Shown piece by piece: positions 8,653 through 18,002 of a stretch of 64,000 nucleotides of DNA. How positions within the stretch are numbered: the first letter of the stretch is position 1; every line of letters begins with the position of its first letter. Below the pieces are notes generated by a model. The model was not told the origin of the DNA and did no database searches. It saw only the letters and a list, made by a program, of their open reading frames with translations. The DNA is from an uncultured Aquimarina sp. (GTDB taxonomy: Bacteria; Bacteroidota; Bacteroidia; Flavobacteriales; Flavobacteriaceae). Position numbers and translations under genes: made by a program. The stretch is from positions 682,001 through 746,000 of the forward strand of contig CANMSL010000001.1 of assembly GCA_947500505.1 (NCBI GenBank). Direction: 5' to 3'.

Positions 8653-9198
8653 TTATTCAGAAATATTAAAGAGAGTTGCTAATTCTTTGTAACTCATATT
8701 TGCCAAATTTTCTACTGATTTTGAATTATTTCCAGCAACTTCTCCCGGAATAATTATATATCTAAAAACATCATTGAGGAAAGGTTCTCCTATGTTATTA
8801 GTTCCTATTCCTTCTACCCCGATATTTAGTGTTCCTGCATTAATTACTCTGAAGAAATAGCTTTCGTTTAAAATCCCGTAAAATGTAACTGGCACTTGGT
8901 AAATGGTATTGGTTGTGCTTCTTGCATAAACTAGAATAGTACCCGTGTCTAAAATTTCTTGTGTGATTTCGGGGGCATCAATATTAAATGCATCAAAGCC
9001 ATCCGTAATGTCATTCTCAAATTCAGAATCTATCCAATCAGAATATATCACATTCGCCGTTCCCGGTTCTCCTTGTTCTCCTTGTGAGCCTTGTTCTCCC
9101 TGTTCTCCTTGTGGTCCGATAGCACCATCTTCTCCTTCACAGGAAAAAAGTGCTACAGATAATACTACTAAAGTCACAAGCCTTGTTAAATTTGTCAT
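8653..9198 (-). CDS. Collagen-like repeat lipoprotein
   Basis: A secreted SPII lipoprotein: after a hydrophobic signal the lipobox LFSC places the modified Cys at about residue 20. Immediately after the anchor come about eight Gly-X-Y triplets (GEDGAIGPQGEQGEQGSQ and on), a collagen-like stalk. A globular domain of about 130 residues follows with no recognised motif. The GXY repeats may trimerise and hold the head away from the outer membrane. The start at 9198 (MTNLTR) gives a normal signal; the ATG at 9207 is also possible. The role is unknown. Confidence 0.8.
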   Translation of the reverse strand: MTNLTRLVTLVVLSVALFSCEGEDGAIGPQGEQGEQGSQGEQGEPGTANVIYSDWIDSEFENDITDGFDAFNIDAPEITQEILDTGTILVYARSTTNTIYQVPVTFYGILNESYFFRVINAGTLNIGVEGIGTNNIGEPFLNDVFRYIIIPGEVAGNNSKSVENLANMSYKELATLFNISE

Positions 9199-9301
9199 TG
9201 CTTTCATTTTTTTACGATTTAAAAATTAATACAACAAACCTAACTATCGGCAGTAAGCAAGATATCCGAAAATTTTGAATTTCAAAGAAATAGGACAATA
9301 T

Positions 9302-10990
9302 TTAGGGGGTATCCCTGTATTCTTTGGGTGAAATGCCTGTGTGTTTCTTAAAGGCACTATAAAAAGTTGATTTAGAATTAAATCCTGATTCTAAAGCTAT
9401 ATCCAATATGGTATAATTCGTAAATTTTGGATCCTTAAGTTTAGATTTGGCATCTTCTACACGAAAACTATTCACATATTCCGAAAAATTAGACCCACTT
9501 AACTTATTTACCGTTTGTGATAAATAATTACTGCTGATTTTTAGCATTTTAGAGATAGTATCTAAACCTAAATTTGAATCTCTATAAATTTTAGCTTCTT
9601 TCATTAAAAAGTGAAGCTCTTTAAAATACAAATTGTCATTAGTAATATTAGAAGTGTTAGAAGTGTTTTTTAAATTTATCTGAGCCAGCTTTTTTGCTGT
9701 AAGCTTGGCGATTAATTGAAATAATAAAATATGATGCTCATCAAAAAACCCTTCTTGAGAATGTTCAGAATCCAGAACACCGATAACCTTCTCATTAATA
9801 ACAATTGGAACGGCTAATTCTGATTTTCGACTGATATCATCAATAACATATCTTTCATCATATGTTACATTATACACACATTCATATTCTCCGGTTTGTG
9901 CTACCTGCCCTACTATGCCTTCTCCCAGAGAAATTTCTATGGGACTTAGTATTTTACGTTCTCCCTGATTTTTATTACCGAAAGCGGCTTTCTGTATAAG
10001 AACTTTTTTAGATTCATCTAATATATAAATGATACAGTCTTCTAATTGTAAGTATGCTATGCAATTCTCTACAATATCCCACAAAACATCTTCGAGTTTG
10101 TTTTTATCAAATAAGGATGTCGAAAAATAGCTTAGTATTCCTGTAATTTGCGATGGTTTCTCATAGTGAATCAATTCCAGCTCTTCATCAGAAAACATAT
10201 GATTCAACCCCGACATTCTAAAACTCTCTATTGCCTTTTGAACTGCCTCTTCCTCAAACTTATTTTCCTGAGATACTTCTTCAAGATGGCTGGATCCCAG
10301 GAATAGAAAGATGTAATAAAACAACAGGTATAAAATCCAATAGGGATAATATGGAAAATGACCACTTATATCTTCTCTTATAAAAAACAGAGCAATGGTC
10401 AATAACCAAATTACATTAAATGTTATAAATACTGCAACGATAGTTTTAATCCATTGTGTTTTTTTCTTAACACGTGTAAAAGGTAATTTACCTAAATTAT
10501 TTTCATATTGACGAATAATGATAAGGTTCCATATGCTAAGAATTATACTAAACGCAAGAGCAGAATTTTCGTCAATTTCTGTATGTATTATTGTAAAAAC
10601 TTCTTTTGAAATCCACACGTAATCCAAGAAAACATTGATTTTAAGTAGGGTGTATAACACAAAAAAACCAATAAACGGAAGGAACAAATAATTTCTGTTC
10701 CTTAGATATATTTCTTCTTTTTTTAAGTAGTAACAGATAAAAGCTGTAAAGTAAACAGGTGATACATATTGAAAGGGAATAAAAAAAGCTAATATTAAGG
10801 GATACAACTTATGAATCCCAAAATCCATTAATAAAACCTGTATAATTACCAGATTGGTTGTAATGAAGAATCCATAAAAAAACCTATACTTTTTATCTTT
10901 TTCCCAATACGCTATGAGCTTCCACAGTGCAATAAACACTAGTGTAAGGCATCCTAAAAAGATCACCGTATTGTATGGGTTAACTTTCAT
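9302..10990 (-). CDS. 7TM-GAF-AraC membrane transcription regulator
   Basis: A one-component regulator with a membrane sensor. About seven hydrophobic helices occupy residues 5-240. A GAF domain follows (about 270-430; SLGEGIVGQVAQTGE, then VPIVINEKVIGVLDSEH), and then a C-terminal AraC/XylS DNA-binding domain (about 465-562; LDTISKMLKISSNYLSQTV and TILDIALESGFNSKSTFYSAFKKHTGISPKEYR). The ATG at 10990 is preferred over 11023, since a perfect dyad (11007-11049) surrounds the upstream one. The ligand and targets are unknown. The sortilin-like gene lies upstream in the same direction. Confidence 0.88.
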   Translation of the reverse strand: MKVNPYNTVIFLGCLTLVFIALWKLIAYWEKDKKYRFFYGFFITTNLVIIQVLLMDFGIHKLYPLILAFFIPFQYVSPVYFTAFICYYLKKEEIYLRNRNYLFLPFIGFFVLYTLLKINVFLDYVWISKEVFTIIHTEIDENSALAFSIILSIWNLIIIRQYENNLGKLPFTRVKKKTQWIKTIVAVFITFNVIWLLTIALFFIREDISGHFPYYPYWILYLLFYYIFLFLGSSHLEEVSQENKFEEEAVQKAIESFRMSGLNHMFSDEELELIHYEKPSQITGILSYFSTSLFDKNKLEDVLWDIVENCIAYLQLEDCIIYILDESKKVLIQKAAFGNKNQGERKILSPIEISLGEGIVGQVAQTGEYECVYNVTYDERYVIDDISRKSELAVPIVINEKVIGVLDSEHSQEGFFDEHHILLFQLIAKLTAKKLAQINLKNTSNTSNITNDNLYFKELHFLMKEAKIYRDSNLGLDTISKMLKISSNYLSQTVNKLSGSNFSEYVNSFRVEDAKSKLKDPKFTNYTILDIALESGFNSKSTFYSAFKKHTGISPKEYRDTP

Positions 10991-11006
10991 TACGTTGGTT
11001 AATAAA

Positions 11007-11049
11007 GTTGTATAAAGTAACATAAAAAGATTGATTGTCTTTATACAAC
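11007..11049. promoter_or_regulatory. Dyad upstream of the AraC-type regulator
   Basis: GTTGTATAAAG (11007-11017) and CTTTATACAAC (11039-11049) form a perfect 11-bp inverted repeat with a 21-bp spacer, about two helical turns. Its position just before the regulator gene fits an autoregulatory operator; a 5' UTR hairpin is the alternative. Confidence 0.45.
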
Positions 11050-11103
11050 TTCCTCTATAATTTATGCGTTAAACCTTAAACGTAATAAATCTAAGTTTAT
11101 GTT

Positions 11104-13956
11104 TTATTTTACCTCCAAAGATACTTTTTCTGTTTGCTTATCATTAGAAACAATTACTTCATAAATTCCAACAGGTAAATAATATTTTCCATTTTTCTTT
11201 TCTGAAATTTCTTCATCAGGAAATTCCTTTTCTAGCGCTTTCTTTCCTTTCTCGGTGATTGTTAAATCGTAATCGACATAATTCAATCCCTTATCAGAAT
11301 CAAAAGAAAACTCCTGAAGTGTTTTTCCACTCTCCGTTGCAATTTTTACATTGATACTTACAGCGTTATTAGTATAGTATTTAATGGTTATAGAAGGTTT
11401 ATAAGCCTCTAACCATTTACTCCAAGAGCTTCCCCAGCGTGGTGAAGATTTTATGGTAGCCATAGGATACAAATACAACGCTGATGCAAGTATTTCTTCG
11501 TGTAGATTTTGTAATGGTTCTATATTTGTTTTATAAATACTTCTACCATGAGTCCCTAATAACAGATCATTGGCTTCAGGCTGGACTACAATGTCGTGAA
11601 CAGCAACATTCGGTATTCCTTTAGAAAATACTTGCCAGGTGTTTCCTCTATCTAAAGAAACATAGGCACCGTTATCTGATCCCACATACAATACGTTTTC
11701 ATTTTTTGGATCTTCTTTGATCACGTTGACCGGCGATAATGGTAAATTATCTCCGATGTTTTTCCAGGTTTTACCATAATCATCGCTCTTATAAATATAT
11801 GGAGTGAAATCATCCCATCTATAGCCATTTAAACTTACATAAACACGCTCTTTTTTATGATCAGAAGCTACAACTCTGGAAACCCATAAGTCTTTTGGAA
11901 ACGTATCAGAGATCTTATTCCAGCTTCCTCCTCCGTTTTTGGTAACATATACCAAACCATCATCACTACCAGTATATATCAACCCAAACTGAAATACAGA
12001 TTCAGAGATAGAAGTTATTGTACCATAAGCTACATTTCCTTTTTTACCACCACCGGTAAGATCATCAGAAATTGCTGTCCAATCATCTCCTTGATTCATA
12101 GATCTCATCAACTTATTACCTCCTAAATATAAAATATCCTGATTGTGTGGAGATAGCAAAATAGGAGTCTGCCAATTAAATCGGTATGGCGATTCTCCTA
12201 GCTCATGTTTTGGCTGAATATATGTTTGTTCATCGGTAGCTCGATTAAGTCTGAAATAATTTCCAAACTGAAATCCGGTATAGACGATATTACTATCCCG
12301 ATTATCAATCTGTACTTGCATACCATCACCACCCATAATACTTTTCCAGGGATAATGGCCATTTTGATGCCAAGAAACGTCCTCTTTAGTATTGACAGAA
12401 CCGACCCAAACCCCATTATCCTGTAATCCTCCATACACATTATAAGGTTTCTCATGATCTACATTGATTGCATAAAACTGCCCTACACTGGGTTGATTCG
12501 CTTTGATCCAATTCTCACCATCATCATAGGTGATATTTACCCCTCCGTCATTACCATTTACCAGATGGTTTGGATTTTTAGGGTTTATCCAAAGTGCGTG
12601 GTGATCTGCGTGAACATTTTCTGCGCTGATACTTTTGTAAGTTTTTCCTCCATCTTTAGACTTCAAAATCGGTACTCCCGAAATATAAATATGATCTTTA
12701 TTAATGGGGTTTACCTGGATTTGTGCAAAATAATATCCATAGCTATAAAAGATGTCATCCAAATATTCTTGATGTGTTTTTTTCCAGTTTTTACCTCCAT
12801 CGTCACTTCGATATACTTCAGCACCAATTACCGGAGTATCAAAAAGAGCTGCATTTGCATTTTCTAAATACTTAGCAAGATCAACAGGTTTTACTGAACC
12901 AGTTCTAACCATTTGCTTTACGTTTTCTGCACGATATTTTTCCTGAAACCCATTAGTTTTCAAATAACGATTCAGTTTTTTGTCTTCCAGATTTAGAAAA
13001 GCGTCTACAGACATTGTTTTAAAATCTTCTTTAGTAATTCCCGAACCTTTTTCTGCTTTTTTATCCTCTTTTCTTCTGAATTGACTATCGTGAACAGCAT
13101 AAATCGTATTTTCATCAAAAACGGCTAGCCCTATTCTTCCTACTCCATTTCCTGTTGGAAAACCACTTCCTTCTATTGAAATTTTATTCCAGGTATTACC
13201 AGCATCTGTACTTTTATAAATACCTGAATTGGAACCATTCCCTTCAAAATTCCAGGCCTTACGATCCTTATCCCACGCTGCTGCGTATATATTATTAAAA
13301 TTTCCTGGTGTATAAGCCACATCAATAATTCCAGTTTTATTATTGATAAACAATGTTTTTTTCCATGTATTTCCACCATCAGTAGTTTTATAGATACCTC
13401 TTTCGTCATTATTGGAATACAGATGACCAGTTACACCAACTATTACCTCATCAGGATTGTTGGGGTTTAGTATGATTCTACCTATGTGGTGAGAATCAAT
13501 CAACCCCACGTTTTTCCACGTTTTTCCTTTGTCCTCGGATTTTAAAATTCCTATACCGGCATATGAAGATCTGGATGAATTATTTTCTCCGGTACCGACC
13601 CAAATTGTGCCATTTTCCCAATCAACGGCAATATCACCTACGTTAATAGTTTCGGCATTATCCAAAACAGGCTCGAATGTTGTTCCGTTATTTACAGTAT
13701 GCCATAAACCACCAGAGGCATAGGCTACATAAAATTCAGTAGTGTTTTCTGGATTTACATCTACATCTACTACACGACCGCTCATTACTGATGGTCCAAT
13801 ATTTTTAAAAGGAACATTCTTAACCAAAGATGATTTTTTTAGTTGTTCTTTTTGTAATAATCCTTTTTGGATCTCTTCGGCAGATGTTGGCGGCTGTTGT
13901 GAAAAAATAGAAATATTAATAAATAGAATTAGAAAAGCTGAGATGTATGTTTTCAT
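11104..13956 (-). CDS. Sortilin/VPS10-like beta-propeller exported protein
   Basis: A 950-residue exported protein with an N-terminal signal peptide (ISAFLILFINISIFSQQ). The body consists of BNR/VPS10-type propeller blades with Asp-box-like motifs (SEDKGKTWKN, TTDGGNTWKK, STDAGNTWNK, SDDGGKNWKK). It resembles Bacteroidota glycosyl-hydrolase-like or sortilin-type proteins, but no catalytic residues can be assigned. The C-terminus (about 870-950) is a small domain ending EKVSLEVK that does not look like a type IX sorting domain, so it probably stays periplasmic. The substrate is unknown. Confidence 0.82.
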   Translation of the reverse strand: MKTYISAFLILFINISIFSQQPPTSAEEIQKGLLQKEQLKKSSLVKNVPFKNIGPSVMSGRVVDVDVNPENTTEFYVAYASGGLWHTVNNGTTFEPVLDNAETINVGDIAVDWENGTIWVGTGENNSSRSSYAGIGILKSEDKGKTWKNVGLIDSHHIGRIILNPNNPDEVIVGVTGHLYSNNDERGIYKTTDGGNTWKKTLFINNKTGIIDVAYTPGNFNNIYAAAWDKDRKAWNFEGNGSNSGIYKSTDAGNTWNKISIEGSGFPTGNGVGRIGLAVFDENTIYAVHDSQFRRKEDKKAEKGSGITKEDFKTMSVDAFLNLEDKKLNRYLKTNGFQEKYRAENVKQMVRTGSVKPVDLAKYLENANAALFDTPVIGAEVYRSDDGGKNWKKTHQEYLDDIFYSYGYYFAQIQVNPINKDHIYISGVPILKSKDGGKTYKSISAENVHADHHALWINPKNPNHLVNGNDGGVNITYDDGENWIKANQPSVGQFYAINVDHEKPYNVYGGLQDNGVWVGSVNTKEDVSWHQNGHYPWKSIMGGDGMQVQIDNRDSNIVYTGFQFGNYFRLNRATDEQTYIQPKHELGESPYRFNWQTPILLSPHNQDILYLGGNKLMRSMNQGDDWTAISDDLTGGGKKGNVAYGTITSISESVFQFGLIYTGSDDGLVYVTKNGGGSWNKISDTFPKDLWVSRVVASDHKKERVYVSLNGYRWDDFTPYIYKSDDYGKTWKNIGDNLPLSPVNVIKEDPKNENVLYVGSDNGAYVSLDRGNTWQVFSKGIPNVAVHDIVVQPEANDLLLGTHGRSIYKTNIEPLQNLHEEILASALYLYPMATIKSSPRWGSSWSKWLEAYKPSITIKYYTNNAVSINVKIATESGKTLQEFSFDSDKGLNYVDYDLTITEKGKKALEKEFPDEEISEKKNGKYYLPVGIYEVIVSNDKQTEKVSLEVK

Positions 13957-14091
13957 TACGATGGAAATTTAGTTGGCTGAAAGTATAGAATGCTACTATA
14001 GTGTCAAAATTTTTAGTTATTGTTTAACAATACATCCTCTTGGCTTTAGTATTTTTGGGATTCCGTAAATTATACCTAATACTCAGAATAC

Positions 14092-15387
14092 ATGAAATAT
14101 CACCAAATTGATAATAATCTCTTTATAAAAAACAGAAAGGACTTCATGTCCAAAATGAAGCCTAATAGTATTGCAGTGTTTAATAGTAACGATATCTATC
14201 CTATCAGTGCTGATAGCACAATGCCTTTTGAGCAACATAGAGATATTTTTTATCTAAGTGGTGTTGATCAGGAAGAAAGTATTTTAGTATTATTTCCGGA
14301 TGCACCCAATGAAAAACATCGTGAAATCCTGTTCTTAAAAGAAACTAGTGAATTAATTGCTATTTGGGAAGGTGAAAAATTAACAAAGGAAAAAGCTTTT
14401 GAAACTTCTGGAATAAAAACTGTTTATTGGTTACAAGATCTGGAGAAAATCTTCTTTGAAATTATGACCCAATGTGATACTGTGTACGTTAACACCAATG
14501 AGCACTATCGAGCTAATGTAGAGACAGAGACCAGAGAGGATCGTTTTACCAAATGGTGGAAAGAAAAGTATCCTGCACACTCAGTAGCAAAAAGTAATCC
14601 TATTCTGCAACGATTACGTTCTGTAAAAGATCCGATCGAAATTGAACTAATGCAAACCGCCTGTAACATCACCGAAAAAGGATTCAGGAGATTGCTTGGT
14701 TTTGTTAAACCGGGAGTTTGGGAATATAATATTGAAGCCGAGCTGTTGCACGAATTTATTAATAACCGATCTAAAGGTTTTGCGTACACACCAATTATTG
14801 CAAGTGGTACTAATGCTAATGTGCTTCACTACGTAGAAAACAACCAGCAATGTAAAGAAGGAGAGCTTATCCTAATGGACATTGCTGCAGAGTATGCTAA
14901 TTATAGCAGTGATTTATCGAGAACCATTCCCGTATCAGGAAGATATACCAAGCGTCAGCGAGAAGTGTATGACGCTGTTTTACGCGTAAAAAATGAAGCC
15001 ACTAAAATGTTAGTGCCTGGAACGATCTGGGCAGATTATCATGTAGAAGTAGGTAAAATCATGACTTCAGAATTATTGGGACTTGGTCTTCTTGATAAAG
15101 TTGATGTAAAAAATGAAGATCCGGATTGGCCGGCTTATAAAAAATATTTTATGCACGGTACTTCTCATCATATAGGATTGGATACTCACGATTATGGAAT
15201 ACTTACGGAACCAATGCAAGCAAATATGGTTTTTACAGTAGAACCCGGAATCTACATTCCTGATGAAGGATTCGGAATTAGATTAGAGGATGATGTTGTC
15301 ATACAGGAAAAAGGAGACCCGTTTAATCTTATGGCTAATATCCCAATTGAAGCTGAAGAAATTGAAGAATTGATGAACCAGTCATAG
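14092..15387 (+). CDS. pepP: Xaa-Pro aminopeptidase (aminopeptidase P)
   Basis: Removes the N-terminal residue preceding proline. The 431 residues comprise an AMP_N-type domain (about 1-150) and a pita-bread metallopeptidase domain. The five dinuclear-metal ligands are visible: two Asp in LILMDIAAEYANYSSDLSR, the His in HGTSHHIGLDTHD, Glu in TVEPGIY and Glu in RLEDDVV. No signal peptide, so cytosolic. It is a single gene followed by a clear terminator. Confidence 0.93.
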   Translation: MKYHQIDNNLFIKNRKDFMSKMKPNSIAVFNSNDIYPISADSTMPFEQHRDIFYLSGVDQEESILVLFPDAPNEKHREILFLKETSELIAIWEGEKLTKEKAFETSGIKTVYWLQDLEKIFFEIMTQCDTVYVNTNEHYRANVETETREDRFTKWWKEKYPAHSVAKSNPILQRLRSVKDPIEIELMQTACNITEKGFRRLLGFVKPGVWEYNIEAELLHEFINNRSKGFAYTPIIASGTNANVLHYVENNQQCKEGELILMDIAAEYANYSSDLSRTIPVSGRYTKRQREVYDAVLRVKNEATKMLVPGTIWADYHVEVGKIMTSELLGLGLLDKVDVKNEDPDWPAYKKYFMHGTSHHIGLDTHDYGILTEPMQANMVFTVEPGIYIPDEGFGIRLEDDVVIQEKGDPFNLMANIPIEAEEIEELMNQS

Positions 15388-15417
15388 ACTGGATTTATAA
15401 TTCTAATAAACTATGAG

Positions 15418-15448
15418 CCAGATTGCTTTAAACGCTATCTGGTTTTTT
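15418..15448 (+). terminator. Terminator of pepP
   Basis: CCAGAT (15418-15423) pairs with ATCTGG (15437-15442), followed immediately by six T residues. It lies 31 nt after the pepP stop. Confidence 0.75.
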
Positions 15449-15523
15449 AAGACTATTTTTTAAGACTTTGTAGAATATTTATGATCATTTTATCGTTGCA
15501 TAGCAAAACGTTAAAGAATAGCA

Positions 15524-15907
15524 ATGCAGCGAATGAAAATTACAGCAGGTCATCAACAAGCCATGCCTTATCTGGTAGTTGATAACGCAGATGGTTTTAT
15601 TGATTTTATAAGAAAAATATTCAATGCTCAGGAAATGATTCGTAAGGTAGATACTGCTTATAAAATTGAACATTCTGAAGTGATGATAGGAGATGCAACT
15701 TTAATGATCACAGAGGCTTCTAAAACATATCCCGCACAAAATACTTCAATGTACGTTTATGTAAAGGATACAGACCAAACCTATTATAATGCTATAGATG
15801 CGGGCGCTATATCTTTGATGCAACCTATGGAAGAAGATTATGGAGCCCGCGCTGCCGGCTTTAAAGATCCCTATGGTAATACCTGGTGGATTGCAACCTT
15901 AAATTAA
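15524..15907 (+). CDS. VOC/glyoxalase-fold protein (PhnB-like)
   Basis: A 127-residue vicinal-oxygen-chelate fold protein of the PhnB/bleomycin-resistance-like group. The opening AMPYLVVDNADGFIDFIRK and the end DPYGNTWWIATL are typical, and GARAAGFKDPYGN carries the usual last beta-hairpin. Such proteins are often dioxygenases or lyases, but neither the activity nor a full metal triad can be stated here. Start codons at 15524 and 15533 are both possible. Its stop overlaps the stop of the cytochrome peroxidase remnant on the other strand by 4 nt. Confidence 0.82.
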   Translation: MQRMKITAGHQQAMPYLVVDNADGFIDFIRKIFNAQEMIRKVDTAYKIEHSEVMIGDATLMITEASKTYPAQNTSMYVYVKDTDQTYYNAIDAGAISLMQPMEEDYGARAAGFKDPYGNTWWIATLN

Positions 15908-16661
15908 TCACACCCCAAATCCGCTCTGGACATATTGTCATTATTAGGAAAACAATTTCCAGAATTGATAGACGCCGGCACATATCTGCTAAGTTCAGCA
16001 TCTCTTAAACCATTTTCAATAAAATAAGTCAAGTTATCCATTTCTTCTTCTGTAAGATTGAGAGGCCCGAATTGAGAGGCCAAATTCTGTACAGGAACTT
16101 CTGTTTTTTGTGGAGTTCCCTGATTTTTATAAGATATTACATCTTTTACCGAGGTAAAAGTTCCTCTACGTTCATAAAAACCGTTATCTATTTTGTTGTA
16201 TAATGTTGGTGTCTTAATTTTAAAATTATCAGCAGGATTATTAGTAAAATTACCCCTTCCTCTTTTAACATTCTCCATATTTATGTCAGACAAAAGCACA
16301 GCCCCATTTACGTTATCAAAATCCCCCATACCAAAAGAATGAAAATCTTTATCATTCAGTGCTGGTCCTGTATGACATTCATAACACTTTCCTTTTCCGA
16401 AAAAAGCAATTGCACCTTTTTTCTCTGCATTGTTTAATGCATCACTATTTCCCTTTAACCAATCCTGACAGGGAGATCTATTTGCTAATAACGTTCTTTC
16501 GTAAGCGGCTTTAGCAATAGCCGCGTTATCTTTTGTATATCTCTCATTCTCAGCTACATCAGGAAAAGCTGCATCAAAGAGTTTTTCATTAATATCTGTA
16601 ATTCCATTAATTGATAAATTGAAACACCTCCAACTCTTTTCTCTAAAAACAAAACGGACAC
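15904..16661 (-). pseudogene. 5'-truncated di-haem cytochrome c peroxidase remnant
   Basis: The frame encodes the C-terminal half of a MauG/CCP-type cytochrome c peroxidase: ITDINEKLFDAAFPD, then AAYERTLLANRSPC, a haem-binding CYECHTGPALND motif at about 16366-16389, FKTPTLYN-like and FGPLNLTEEEMDN segments. It stays open upstream to the brnQ end but has no start codon before an internal ATG at 16329, which is already past the haem motif. The N-terminal domain with the first haem is absent, because brnQ occupies that place. It is therefore a deletion remnant. An expressed protein from 16329 would have no haem. Confidence 0.82.
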
Positions 16662-17936
16662 CTATGATTTGCCGAAATGGATAAAGATATTCATCATAAT
16701 CAAGCTAAATAAAGCAGGTAATAACCAGGCCAAACTATATTGTCCTAACGGTATCAGTTCTAAATAAGGTTGTACTTGTTGTCGAAATCCAATAGATGCC
16801 AAAAAATCCGGAAAACTAAATACGATGGTTACAAAAACTACTATTCTGAATACTAAAGAGGTAGTAAATTTATCCGGTAATACATTTAATAAGATTAACA
16901 GTATAGTTAAAGGATAAATAAACATTAAAGCAGGGACTGCAACTACGATTATATCGTGCACATCTAATTGACCCATTATAACTCCAAGAACGCATCCTAT
17001 TATTGCAGTTACTATATATGCTTCCTGAGATTCCCTAAATATTCCCTTTATAAAATCCGAAGTTCCAGTTACAATCCCAACTGCCGTAGTAAAGCAAGCT
17101 AAAGAAACCAAAACACTTAAAAAAATGCTCCCAATACTTCCTAAAGTTTTTAAGCTTAAACCAGATAATAATTCGCTTCTGCTCAATTCATTTTCAAAAT
17201 CACTATTAAACAAAGCTCCACAATATATTAACCCGGTGTATACTATAAAGAGCCCTACACCTGCAATAATTCCAGAATTGCGAATCAAAATTCTATTTTC
17301 TTCAAAGGTTTTTCTTCCTTTTAACTGGAGTGAAATAATAATGACGCCTCCAACCACCACTGCTCCAATAGCATCAAATGTTTGATATCCTTCTAGTAAT
17401 CCATCCACCACTGGAGTTTGAAAAACTGAACTGTTCATCGGAGGATGTGTAGAAAAAATTCCAATACAAATAATGCTTAGAATAACTATAAAAATTATCG
17501 GTGTAAGGAACTTTCCTATAATATTTAAGATTTTGGAGCGGTTAAGTACAAAAAACAGCACGAACCCAAAATATATTGTACTCGTTAACAGAGAGCTGGT
17601 TCCAAAAAGGGGTTGAATAGCCATCTCATGGGTCACTGATGCTGTTCTGGGCGATGGTAATGCAATGGAAATAGCATACACTATAAAACAATAAACAAGG
17701 CTAAAGGAGGGAGATACTTTTTTTGCAAAATCTAGCATAGTCCCTTGTAATCTAGCATGTGCAAAAATACCAAGTAATGGAAGTACCACTGCAGAAATAA
17801 CAAAGCCAATGGTTACCAAAAACCACAATTCTCCTGCTTTAAAACCAAGATTAGGAGGCAAAATCAAATTTCCTGCCCCAAAAAACATGGAGAACAAAGC
17901 AAATCCTGTGATAAAAGTTTCTTTATTAAATCGCAT
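16662..17936 (-). CDS. brnQ: Branched-chain amino acid transport carrier BrnQ
   Basis: Sodium-coupled LIVCS-family importer of leucine, isoleucine and valine. About 12 transmembrane helices fill 424 residues. The opening FITGFALFSMFFGAGNLILP is the family hallmark. The ATG at 17936 (MRFNKE) is chosen because the family begins there; nine more codons are open upstream to 17963. Its 3' end abuts the truncated cytochrome c peroxidase remnant directly, so a deletion breakpoint lies at its stop codon. Confidence 0.92.
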   Translation of the reverse strand: MRFNKETFITGFALFSMFFGAGNLILPPNLGFKAGELWFLVTIGFVISAVVLPLLGIFAHARLQGTMLDFAKKVSPSFSLVYCFIVYAISIALPSPRTASVTHEMAIQPLFGTSSLLTSTIYFGFVLFFVLNRSKILNIIGKFLTPIIFIVILSIICIGIFSTHPPMNSSVFQTPVVDGLLEGYQTFDAIGAVVVGGVIIISLQLKGRKTFEENRILIRNSGIIAGVGLFIVYTGLIYCGALFNSDFENELSRSELLSGLSLKTLGSIGSIFLSVLVSLACFTTAVGIVTGTSDFIKGIFRESQEAYIVTAIIGCVLGVIMGQLDVHDIIVVAVPALMFIYPLTILLILLNVLPDKFTTSLVFRIVVFVTIVFSFPDFLASIGFRQQVQPYLELIPLGQYSLAWLLPALFSLIMMNIFIHFGKS

Positions 17937-18002
17937 TTGGTTAGGTTTATATCGATTAAACAAAAATTGATAATTGATAAAGTTGAAATATAAAATTTCA
18001 AA

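Noticed and set aside
8945..9229. A + strand frame with a Cys-Pro-rich repeat (PCSPCEPCSPC) resembling a Cys-rich peptide
   Set aside because: It is the antisense of the collagen-like GXY codons of the lipoprotein gene; the repeat is a by-product of Gly-rich codons on the other strand.
12454..12867. A 137-codon + strand frame inside the sortilin-like gene
   Set aside because: Antisense shadow of the propeller gene; its sequence shows no protein-like motif.
11104..13956. Type IX sorting domain on the 950-residue propeller protein
   Set aside because: The C-terminus ends EKVSLEVK after a small beta domain and lacks the NP/G-rich, GxYxL-type pattern that is plain in the protein at 57889.
15904..16329. 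A 141-residue complete-looking protein on the minus strand
   Set aside because: The homologous frame continues upstream through a CxxCH haem motif without any start codon, so this is part of a truncated peroxidase gene rather than an independent gene.
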